Assembly: GCA_943367595.1 (NCBI GenBank)
Contig: CALRJS020000037.1
Coordinates: 1-35,796, forward strand
Reading direction: 5' to 3'
DNA from: MW101C3 sp943367595
GTDB lineage: Bacteria; Cyanobacteriota; Cyanobacteriia; PCC-6307; Cyanobiaceae
Length of the DNA stretch: 35,796 bases
This document shows, in pieces, positions 16,632 through 24,173 of this stretch (position 1 is the first letter of the stretch; every line of letters starts with the position of its first letter). The notes beneath the pieces are model-generated. The model made no database searches. It saw only the letters and a program-made list of their open reading frames with translations, and was not told the origin of the DNA. Both the position numbers and the translations under genes were made by a program.

Positions 16632-18517
16632 AGCCGCTCGGGCCGGGTCGCTGGCGGCGGCTCTGGTGGCTCGCCCTGGCCCTGCCCCTGCTCGCCGGCC
16701 TCGACCAGCAGGCGATCACACCCGCCGGTCAGGCCCTGCAGCTGGCCGATGCCCAGATCGCCTGGCTTGCCTTCCGGCTGCGCGGCGCCCGCCCAGCCCC
16801 TGCGGATCCGGTGCTGCTGGCCATCGACGCCGATTCGCTCCAGCTCGCGGCCCTGCTGAGCCCGGCCGCCCGGGCGGCCTCGCCGCTGTGGCGCCAGATG
16901 GGCCCCTGGCCCTGGCGCAGAGCCCTGCAGGCGCAGCTGATCGCCAGGGTGCTGGAGCAGGGGGCGGCCCGGGTGCTGGTCAACATCGAGTACAGCCAGC
17001 CCAGCCCGTTCGGGCCGGCCGATGACGCGGCCTTCCAGGCGACGCTGGCCCCCTGGCGCGAGCGCGTGCATCTGGCCGTCCGTTACGGGCGCAGTGAACG
17101 GCAGGGGGTGGAGCAGGTGGTTCTGGCCACGCCCGTTCATGACCTCGGCGCGCCCGGGCTGACGACCCTGCTCCAGTCTCCGCAGGGAATGGCGGAGGCG
17201 GTGCCGGGCCAGGACTGGCTTGATCAGCACCTGGCCGGCTTCCCGCTGCCCCACCCGCGCCCGATGGCCTTTCTGGTGGATCAGCGGCCGCTGCCGCAGG
17301 CGCCGATGGGCCTCAACTACATCGGCCCCAGCGGCAGCCTGGCCCGGGTGCCCGCCTGGCAGGTGCTCGACCCCCCCAACGGCTTCTGGCGCGGCCGCAC
17401 GGTGCTGTTCGGTGCCACCACGCCGGAGCTGGGGGATCAGCAGGAAACCCCCTTCGGCCCCCAGAGCGGCACCGAGGTGCTGGGTGTGGCGATCGCCAAC
17501 GCCCTCGCCGGCCAGGGGCTGCGCCAGCTGCCGCCAGCCCTCGAAGCGGGGCTGCTGTTGCTCTGGGGACTCGCTGCCTGGTGGTGGCTCAGCCGCAGCA
17601 CCACGGCCGGGCGCAGCCTGATGGTTGTGGGGGGGCTGGTGGCGCTGGCGCTGCTGGCGGGCTGGGGGCTTTGGGCCGGCGCGCTGCTGCGGCTGCCGCT
17701 GGCCGCCCTGCTGCTGGGAACGCTGGCGGGTGGCGGCACCCTGGCGCTGCAGCAGGTGCTGGTGGAGAGCCGGGAGCGGGCCTACCTGCACCAGTTGCTG
17801 TCGCGGCGCGTGTCACCCACCCTGCTGCGCGACATCCTGCGCAACCCCGGGCCGATCTGGACCCAGGCCGGTGGCAGCCGCGCCCGCTGCGTGGTGCTGT
17901 TCAGCGATCTGGTGGGCTTCACCTCGCTCAGCGTGGGCCTGCCCGCCACCGAGCTGTTCACCCTGCTCAACCGCTACTTCGAGCTGATGGCCAGCGCCGT
18001 GCTGGCGGAGCAGGGCCTGCTCGACAAGTTCATCGGTGATGCGGTGATGGCGGAGTTCGGCGTGCCCCGCAGCCGCGGCGATCGGGAGGAGGCCCGCGCG
18101 GCGGTGCGGGCGGCGCTGGCGATGCAGAGCGGGCTGGAGGCGCTCAACCGGGAACTGGCGGCGGTGGGCCGGCCGCCGTTGCGTCACGGCATCGGCCTGC
18201 ATGTGGGGGAGGTGATCGCCGGCAACCTCGGCGCGGCTCAGCGGCTGGAGTTCACCGTGGTGGGGGCCACCGTCAACGTGGCCAGCCGCCTGGAGGGGCT
18301 CACCCGTCGCTTCCCCGAGCAGCCGATCCTGATCAGCGGGGAGCTGCTGGCCCTGCTGCCCGGCGAACTGGATGTGGTGCCCCTGGGGGTGCACACGCTC
18401 AAGGGTTGGCCCGAGCCGCTGGAGGTGTTCGGCCTGCGGGGTGTGCGCCCGCGGGCAGGCGGTTCAGAATGCCCGGAGGCCCCTCTGCCGTCGCCCGCTC
18501 CGGGCGCGCAAGCGTGA
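16628..18517 (+). CDS. CHASE2-domain membrane adenylate cyclase (class III), copy 2
   Basis: A 629-residue protein; the TTG start overlaps the FecR-like stop as TTGA and gives a short basic N-terminus before the first membrane helix (LWWLALALPLLAGL). The CHASE2 region (about 30-300) contains VLLAIDADSL, MGPWPWRRA and LGDQQETPFGPQSGTE, the last shared almost exactly with copy 1. About three membrane helices follow (about 300-385), then the cyclase domain. The active site is complete: metal Asp427 and Asp471, specificity Lys467 and Thr543, transition-state Asn550 and Arg554. ATP is therefore the predicted substrate. Compared with copy 1 it lacks the Arg-rich N-terminal extension. It is followed after 21 bases by the third FecR-like gene, so 15951-21362 may be one transcript. 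Confidence 0.9.
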   Translation: MKPLGPGRWRRLWWLALALPLLAGLDQQAITPAGQALQLADAQIAWLAFRLRGARPAPADPVLLAIDADSLQLAALLSPAARAASPLWRQMGPWPWRRALQAQLIARVLEQGAARVLVNIEYSQPSPFGPADDAAFQATLAPWRERVHLAVRYGRSERQGVEQVVLATPVHDLGAPGLTTLLQSPQGMAEAVPGQDWLDQHLAGFPLPHPRPMAFLVDQRPLPQAPMGLNYIGPSGSLARVPAWQVLDPPNGFWRGRTVLFGATTPELGDQQETPFGPQSGTEVLGVAIANALAGQGLRQLPPALEAGLLLLWGLAAWWWLSRSTTAGRSLMVVGGLVALALLAGWGLWAGALLRLPLAALLLGTLAGGGTLALQQVLVESRERAYLHQLLSRRVSPTLLRDILRNPGPIWTQAGGSRARCVVLFSDLVGFTSLSVGLPATELFTLLNRYFELMASAVLAEQGLLDKFIGDAVMAEFGVPRSRGDREEARAAVRAALAMQSGLEALNRELAAVGRPPLRHGIGLHVGEVIAGNLGAAQRLEFTVVGATVNVASRLEGLTRRFPEQPILISGELLALLPGELDVVPLGVHTLKGWPEPLEVFGLRGVRPRAGGSECPEAPLPSPAPGAQA

Positions 18518-18538
18518 CGGCGCTGTTCGCTTCTCCCG

Positions 18539-19390
18539 ATGCAGGTTCTGCCGATGCCCGCTCCTGCTGCCACCGCCACTCATCGCCCAGCAGGCCGTCC
18601 AGCTGATCGCCCAGCTGGATGTCCAACTGGCCGCCTGGCTGATCCACTGCGCCGCGCAGCCTTGCTGAACCCAGCCCCCTCGTTCCGCCTGGCCGCGCTG
18701 CTGAGCCTGGCGGCGGGAGCGAGTCTGGCCCTGGCGCCGGCCCCCGCGCGAGCCAATGTGAAGGCCACGGTGCGGGAGATCCTCGATGGCAAGGAGCTCT
18801 ACATCGATGAGCGCCAGGCCCAGGTGAAGCAGACGGCCATCACGCCGCAGGAGATCAGCACCCGGAACAGCCGCGCCCAGCTCGGCTTCGCCTCCGGCGC
18901 GGCGGGGCGGCTCAACCGCTTCTCCCAGCTGCGGCTCGGCAGCACCTGCTTCCTGCTCAGCAAAGGCCAGGTGCTTGTCTCCGGCCCGCAGAGCGGCTGC
19001 ACCCGCTCCTCGCGGCTGAGCGTGCGCGGCACCAACTATGTGCTCCAGGTCGACGACGACGGCACCACCGAGCTCTCGGTGCTGGAGGGCTCGGTGGAGG
19101 TGGAAACCCTGCAGGACGGCTCCCCCACCGGCGCCGCTCCCACCACGGTGAATGCCGGCGAACGCCTGCGCCTCTCGCCCGCCGGCGTGGTGCTCGCCCT
19201 GCTGCGGCTCACCAGCGGCGATTACGGCTCCCTGCTGAACGGACCGCTCTTCACGGGGTTCACCACACCGCTGCCGGCGATCGGCTCTCTGGAGAGCTAT
19301 ATCCGCTCCTACGTGCCCGGAGTGTCGCTGCCCGCCGTACCGGTGCCTGTGCCGTCGTTCCCGGGCTTCGGTCTGCCGCGCTTCTTCTGA
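18539..19390 (+). CDS. FecR-domain exported protein, partner 3 of a CHASE2 cyclase
   Basis: A protein of up to 283 residues from ATG 18539. The signal peptide-like segment (SFRLAALLSLAAGASLALAP then ARAN) lies at about residues 49-72, so the true start may be later, for example TTG 18662, which gives 242 residues. The mature protein has a divergent FecR-type domain: FASGAAGRLNRFSQLRLGST, RLSVRGTNYVLQVDDDGTTE and LSVLEGSVEVETL. It is a different subtype from the other two, with a Pro-rich C-terminus (VPVPVPSFPGFGLPRFF) that could span or contact the cell wall. The next gene, 79 bases on, is the third cyclase; here the genes do not overlap. Confidence 0.75.
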   Translation: MQVLPMPAPAATATHRPAGRPADRPAGCPTGRLADPLRRAALLNPAPSFRLAALLSLAAGASLALAPAPARANVKATVREILDGKELYIDERQAQVKQTAITPQEISTRNSRAQLGFASGAAGRLNRFSQLRLGSTCFLLSKGQVLVSGPQSGCTRSSRLSVRGTNYVLQVDDDGTTELSVLEGSVEVETLQDGSPTGAAPTTVNAGERLRLSPAGVVLALLRLTSGDYGSLLNGPLFTGFTTPLPAIGSLESYIRSYVPGVSLPAVPVPVPSFPGFGLPRFF

Positions 19391-19469
19391 TGGGGGGCCG
19401 GCCGCCTGCCGCGATCGCCCGCACGGTTGAGCCGGCTGTCACCGCCAGGCCGGCGTGCTGGCTGGGGCG

Positions 19470-21362
19470 ATGAAGCTGGGCGCCCGGCGGCTGCCGTTGC
19501 TGTCGTTGGTGCTCGTGCTGGCGGTGGGGGCGCTGGGGGGCTGGCCGCCTAACCGTTGGCGCGCCTGGGAGCGCTCGATCGAGCAGCAGCTGGTGCTGTG
19601 GCGCGGGCCGCGCCGGCCGCCGGCGAAGGTGGTGCTGGTGGCGATCGATGACGCCACCCTGCAGCAGGGCGGCTGGTTCGTGAGCCAGAACCGCGCCACC
19701 ATCCCCCCCTGGGCGCGCGGCATCGGCACCCTGCCCTGGCCCCGCGCCGCCTATGGCCTGCTGGCCGAGCGGCTGCTGGAGGCCGGCGCAGCCGGTGTGG
19801 CGATCAATGTGGTGTTTGCCGGCCCCAGCAGCCAGGGGCCCGGCGATGACCGGGCGATGAACCGCCTGCTGGAGAAGCGGCGCGGGCAGGTGGCGCTGGC
19901 GGCGGAGATGCTTGAACCGCAGGACCCGGTGGCGGGCGGTGGCCTCACCCTGGTGCGCCCGGAGCCGTTCCTGGAGGCGATCGGCGGCCCCACCCAGCTG
20001 GGGCTCACCAACGTGCTGCCCCAGCAGGAGGGGGCGCCGGCCTACCACCCCGAGGCCTACGGCCGCGGCCTGCTGCCGGCCAATGGCGTCGAGCCGTTCC
20101 CCTCGTTGGCCGCCACGGCCCTGCGGCTGCTGGGGGCCCCGAGCCTGCAACCCGACCAGCACCGCGCCCTCAATGCCTACGGACCGGAAGGCACCTTCCA
20201 GCGCCTGTCCGCCTGGGAGGTGCTGGACCCGGAGCGCTGGCGCCGCCATCCCCGCCGCGCCGCTGTGCAGGGTGCCCTGGTGCTGGTGGGGCCGGTGGTG
20301 TCGCAGGGAGAAGGGGGAAATGCCACCCCGTTCGGCAACCTGTCGGGGTTGGAGCTGCTGGCCACCGCCACGGCCAACTCCCTGCAGGGGGATGGGCTGG
20401 CCCCGTGGCCGGAAGCCCCCCTGGCCCGGGCCCTGCTGGCGGCCTTGCCGGTGCTGCTGGTGGCGCTGGCCGCGCTGCGGGTGGGGGCACTGCGCTGGCG
20501 GCTCCTGGCCCTGGGCGTGCTGCTGGTGGTGCAGCTGACGGCGGGGGCGGTGCTGCTCGCCCGCGCCCACCGCTGGCTGCCATTGCTGGCGCCGGTGAGC
20601 GGCCTGGTGCTGCTGGGCCTGCTCTACGGCAGCGACGCCTACCTGCGTGAGGAGCGGGAACGGCGGCGCCTGCGGCGCACCTTCGAGCGCTACGTGGCCC
20701 CCAGCGTGGTGGCCGAGATCCTGGCCGATCCGGCGGCGGCTGATGGCATGCTGCGCGGCCGGCTGCGGCCGGTCACCGTGCTGTTCTCCGACCTCAAGGG
20801 CTTCACCCAGCTCACCCGTCTGCGCAGCAGCAACGGCGAGATCGAGCTGCACGTTCAGCAGCTCAACCGCTACCTCGGCGCCATGGTGGAGGTGATCACC
20901 GCCCACGGCGGCACCATCGACAAGTTCATCGGCGATGCGGTGATGGCGGTGTTCGGTGCGCCGCTCAGCCGCGGCCCGCAGGCGGAGGCCCTGGCGGCCC
21001 TGCGCTGCGCCACCGCCATGCAGGCCGCTCTGGCGCAGCTCAACGCCCGCTGGGCCGAAGAGGGCCTGCCGCCCTTCGCCAGCGGCATCGGCCTCGCCAG
21101 CGGCGCGGTGATCGTGGGCCAGATCGGCAGCCCCCAGCGGCTCGAATTCACCGTGATCGGCGACACGGTCAACCTGGCCAGCCGCCTGGAGGGGCTCACC
21201 CGCCAAGTGGACGCCGGCATGCTGTTCGATCACGCCACCGCCGACCTGGTGGCGGAGGTGCTGCCGGTGCAGGGGCTGGGGGAACGGCCGGTGAAGGGGA
21301 TGGAGGCGCTGCCGATCTACACCCTCGGTGCGGCGCTGGAGCCTGCCGCAGCCGGCGGCTGA
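19470..21362 (+). CDS. CHASE2-domain membrane adenylate cyclase (class III), copy 3
   Basis: A 630-residue protein from ATG 19470 (a GTG at 19455 would add five residues). Order: membrane helix (LPLLSLVLVLAVGALGG), periplasmic CHASE2 sensor (about 30-305: VVLVAIDDATLQQ, GTLPWPRAAYGLL, GNATPFGNLSGLE), about three membrane helices (about 310-390), then the cyclase domain. The linker has RRTFERYVAPSVVAEILADP, the usual entry into CHASE2-cyclase catalytic domains. Active-site residues are metal Asp441 and Asp489, Lys485 and Thr561 for adenine recognition, Asn568 and Arg572. It is more distant from copies 1 and 2 than they are from each other and closer to the common cyanobacterial form (IGDTVNLASRLEGLT). 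Its 3' end overlaps the convergent thiO gene by 46 bases. Confidence 0.9.
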   Translation: MKLGARRLPLLSLVLVLAVGALGGWPPNRWRAWERSIEQQLVLWRGPRRPPAKVVLVAIDDATLQQGGWFVSQNRATIPPWARGIGTLPWPRAAYGLLAERLLEAGAAGVAINVVFAGPSSQGPGDDRAMNRLLEKRRGQVALAAEMLEPQDPVAGGGLTLVRPEPFLEAIGGPTQLGLTNVLPQQEGAPAYHPEAYGRGLLPANGVEPFPSLAATALRLLGAPSLQPDQHRALNAYGPEGTFQRLSAWEVLDPERWRRHPRRAAVQGALVLVGPVVSQGEGGNATPFGNLSGLELLATATANSLQGDGLAPWPEAPLARALLAALPVLLVALAALRVGALRWRLLALGVLLVVQLTAGAVLLARAHRWLPLLAPVSGLVLLGLLYGSDAYLREERERRRLRRTFERYVAPSVVAEILADPAAADGMLRGRLRPVTVLFSDLKGFTQLTRLRSSNGEIELHVQQLNRYLGAMVEVITAHGGTIDKFIGDAVMAVFGAPLSRGPQAEALAALRCATAMQAALAQLNARWAEEGLPPFASGIGLASGAVIVGQIGSPQRLEFTVIGDTVNLASRLEGLTRQVDAGMLFDHATADLVAEVLPVQGLGERPVKGMEALPIYTLGAALEPAAAGG

Positions 21363-22588
21363 TCCGCACGGCTGGGCGGAAACGGCCGGTCCCAGCGGAA
21401 GGCCGCCAGCAGTTCAGCCAACGCGGGGTCACCCGGGGCTCGCTCCGCGTCATCGTGCGCGTGGCCGAGCAGCTCCGTCACCGCGGTGGCGCGCAGCAGC
21501 TCTGCCACCACCAGCTCGGCGGTGATGGCGGCCAGCAGCACACCGTTGCGGTAGTGGCCGGTGGCCAGCCATACCCCCTCGATCGGGCCGGCCCCCAGCA
21601 GTGGCCCCTCATCCGGGGTGCCAGGCCGGAAGCCCCACCAGCGCTCCATCGGCGGCCAGCCGGCGGCGGCCGGCAGCAGGGCGGCCAGGTTGTCCTCCAA
21701 CTGGCGCTGCCCCCGCGGCGTGAGCCCGTCCGCGAAGCCGGCCTCCGGCTCAGCGGTGGCCCCCACCACCACCAGGCCGTCCTCGCGCGGTACCAGGTAG
21801 GTGCCCGGGCCGAACACCACCCGCCGCAGCGCCTGGCGCGGGCCCTGCAGCGACAGCATCTGCCCCTTGACCGGATGGACCGGCAACGCGGGCAGCAGCG
21901 CGGCGCTCCAGGCGCCGCAGGCCAGCACCGCCTGTTCGCAATCCAGCTGGCGCTCCTCGCCGTCGGCGCGCCGCAGCCGCACGCCGCTGAGGTGGCTGCG
22001 GCCGGTGCCCTCCGGGGCAGGACGTTCCGTGAGCAGCTCCAGCACCTCGGCGCCCTCCTCGAAGGCCACACCCCGCTCCACGCAGGCGCGCTCGAGGGCT
22101 CGCATCAGCTGGCGGCGGTTGTCGATCTGGCCGTCCTGGGCGAACAGCAGGCCGGCCTGGAAGCTGGGTCCGATGCCGGGCACCTCCGCCTCCAGCCGCG
22201 ACCGGTCGAGCGCCTCCCCATGCGCTGCGGTGGGGTAGGCGTCGCGCTCGTCGGCGGAGCGGAACGGCACCACGATGCCGCAGGCGCGCAGCCCGCAGCG
22301 CAGGCCGCTGTCGGCTTCGATCTGGGCCACCCAGGCCGGAATCCGCTCCAGGCTGGCCTGGCCGAGGGCGAGCAGCGGGCCGCTCAGCCCCTCGGCGTGG
22401 GGGGCGAGCATGCCGGCGGCCACGAAGCCGGCTGCCTCGCTGCGCCGCCGGCTCAGCACGGTCACGGCCCGGCCGCGGCGCGCCAGCTGGTGGGCCACTG
22501 ACAGACCGATCAGGCCGCCGCCGAGGATCAGCACGGGTGCGGAGCCAGCCAAGACAACCTCCGCGGCGACGGGATCAGGGGCTTCCAT
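21317..22588 (-). CDS. thiO: Glycine oxidase ThiO-like FAD-dependent oxidoreductase
   Basis: A 423-residue protein from ATG 22588. The N-terminal Rossmann fold VLILGGGLIGLSVAHQLARR binds FAD, and SEAAGFVAAGMLAPHAE is the DAO-family segment that follows. Further marks are DGQIDNRRQLMRALERAC, VHPVKGQMLSL, and near the C-terminus GFRPGTPDEGPLLG with WLATGHYRNGVLLA, the last being the diagnostic ThiO/DAO active-site region. ThiO oxidises glycine to iminoacetate (dehydroglycine) for the thiazole half of thiamine in aerobic bacteria. About 45 residues beyond the core at the C-terminus (after LLRATAVTELL) are low-complexity. The gene diverges from gatB with 103 bases between and overlaps cyclase 3 tail to tail. 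Confidence 0.88.
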   Translation of the reverse strand: MEAPDPVAAEVVLAGSAPVLILGGGLIGLSVAHQLARRGRAVTVLSRRRSEAAGFVAAGMLAPHAEGLSGPLLALGQASLERIPAWVAQIEADSGLRCGLRACGIVVPFRSADERDAYPTAAHGEALDRSRLEAEVPGIGPSFQAGLLFAQDGQIDNRRQLMRALERACVERGVAFEEGAEVLELLTERPAPEGTGRSHLSGVRLRRADGEERQLDCEQAVLACGAWSAALLPALPVHPVKGQMLSLQGPRQALRRVVFGPGTYLVPREDGLVVVGATAEPEAGFADGLTPRGQRQLEDNLAALLPAAAGWPPMERWWGFRPGTPDEGPLLGAGPIEGVWLATGHYRNGVLLAAITAELVVAELLRATAVTELLGHAHDDAERAPGDPALAELLAAFRWDRPFPPSRADQPPAAAGSSAAPRV

Positions 22589-22691
22589 TCAAGAGGTCCG
22601 CCCCGGCGGCCGCTGCCTAGGATCGCCCCGGCGTCGCCGTCTGGTGCGGTGCCGACAGCAGCCCAAACAGCAGCACAAAGGAATTGAGGCC

Positions 22692-24173
22692 ATGGCGTCG
22701 GTGATCGGGCATGAGGGATGGGAGGCCGTGATCGGCCTGGAGACCCACGTGCAGCTGGGCACCGCCAGCAAGATCTTCACGGCCGCCTCCACCAACTTCG
22801 GCGACGACCCCAACACCCACATCGACCCGGTGGTGCTGGGTCTGCCGGGCACGCTGCCGGTGCTCAATGCCAAGGTGCTCGAGTATGCGGTGAAGGCGTC
22901 GTTGGCGCTCAATCTGCAGGTGGCCGAGCACAGCAAGTTCGACCGCAAGCAGTATTTCTATCCCGATCTGCCGAAGAACTATCAGATCTCCCAGTTCGAT
23001 CAGCCGATTGCTGAAAACGGCTGGATTGAGGTGGAAGTGGCCGAGAAGGGCAAGGACACCTACCTGAAGACGATCGGCATCGAACGCCTCCACATGGAGG
23101 AAGACGCCGGCAAGCTCGTGCATGCCGGCAGCGACCGCCTGGCGGGCAGCACCCACTCGCTGGTGGATTACAACCGCGCCGGTGTGGCACTGGCTGAGAT
23201 CGTCAGCAAGCCCGATCTGCGCACCGGCCGGGAGGCGGCGGAATACGCCTCCGAGATCCGCCGGATCATGCGTTATCTCGGCGTCAGCGACGGCAACATG
23301 CAGGAAGGTTCGCTGCGCTGCGACGTCAACATCTCCGTGCGCCGCGGGCCCGATGAACCGTTCGGCGTGAAGGTGGAGATCAAGAACATGAACTCCTTCT
23401 CCGCCATCCAGAAAGCCTGCGATTACGAGATCGCCCGCCAGATCAAAGCGATCGAGGCCGGTGAACCGATCCACCAGGAAACGCGCCTGTGGGATGAGAG
23501 CAAGCAGCTCACCAAGAGCATGCGCAGCAAGGAGGGCAGCAGCGACTACCGCTACTTCCCCGAGCCCGATCTGGGCCCGATCGAGGTCACGCCAGAGCGG
23601 CGCGAAGCCTGGCGGGCCGAACTGCCCGAGCTGCCGGCCGCCAAGCGCCACCGCTATGCCGAGCAGCTGGGGCTGTCGATCTACGACGCCCGCGTGCTCA
23701 CCGACGAACGGGGCATGGCCGAATACTTCGAAGCGGCGGTGGCGGCCGGCGCCGATCCCAAGGGTGTGGCCAACTGGGTGACGGGCGACATCGCCGCCCA
23801 CGTCAATGCCAACCGCCTCTCGCTGGCGGAGTTGCCGCTCAAGCCGGAGCAGCTGGCGGAGATGGTGCAGCTGATCGACTCCGGCGTGATCAGCGGCAAG
23901 ATCGCCAAGGAACTGTTGCCGGAGCTGCTGGAGAAGGGCGGCTCCACCAAGGCGATCGTGGCCGAACGGGGCCTCGGCATGATCAGCGACCCCGCAGCGA
24001 TCACGGCGATCGTGGAGGAGCTGCTGGCAGCCCACCCCGAGGAAGTGGCCGCCTTCCGCGGCGGCAAGAACAAGCTGCAGGGCTTCTTCGTGGGGCAGCT
24101 GATGAAGCGCACGGGCGGCAAGGCCGACCCCAAACTCGCCAACCAGATCCTGATTGCCAAGCTGAACGGCTAG
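22692..24173 (+). CDS. gatB: Aspartyl/glutamyl-tRNA(Asn/Gln) amidotransferase subunit B
   Basis: A 493-residue protein of normal length. GatB is the tRNA-binding kinase-like subunit of GatCAB, which turns Glu-tRNA(Gln) into Gln-tRNA(Gln) with ammonia from GatA. Seen in order: WEAVIGLETHVQLGTASKIF, DPVVLGLPGTLPVLN, YFYPDLPKNYQISQFD, then RLHMEEDAGKLVHAG, VDYNRAGVALAEIVSKPDLR and SKEGSSDYRYFPEPDLGPIE, all family signatures. The C-terminal helical and YqeY-like tail (GVISGKIAKELLPELLEKGG, NKLQGFFVGQLMKRTGGKAD) is complete. The chosen ATG 22692 gives MASVIGHEGWEAVIGLE; the frame is open further up but not family-like. The last four bases overlap the convergent surface-protein gene. Confidence 0.98.
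   Translation: MASVIGHEGWEAVIGLETHVQLGTASKIFTAASTNFGDDPNTHIDPVVLGLPGTLPVLNAKVLEYAVKASLALNLQVAEHSKFDRKQYFYPDLPKNYQISQFDQPIAENGWIEVEVAEKGKDTYLKTIGIERLHMEEDAGKLVHAGSDRLAGSTHSLVDYNRAGVALAEIVSKPDLRTGREAAEYASEIRRIMRYLGVSDGNMQEGSLRCDVNISVRRGPDEPFGVKVEIKNMNSFSAIQKACDYEIARQIKAIEAGEPIHQETRLWDESKQLTKSMRSKEGSSDYRYFPEPDLGPIEVTPERREAWRAELPELPAAKRHRYAEQLGLSIYDARVLTDERGMAEYFEAAVAAGADPKGVANWVTGDIAAHVNANRLSLAELPLKPEQLAEMVQLIDSGVISGKIAKELLPELLEKGGSTKAIVAERGLGMISDPAAITAIVEELLAAHPEEVAAFRGGKNKLQGFFVGQLMKRTGGKADPKLANQILIAKLNG

Noticed and set aside
15650..17791. Long minus-strand open frame opposite FecR 2 and cyclase 2
   Set aside because: Low-complexity translation opposite clear coding sequence; a GC artefact. 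The similar frame at 19260-21233 is rejected for the same reason.
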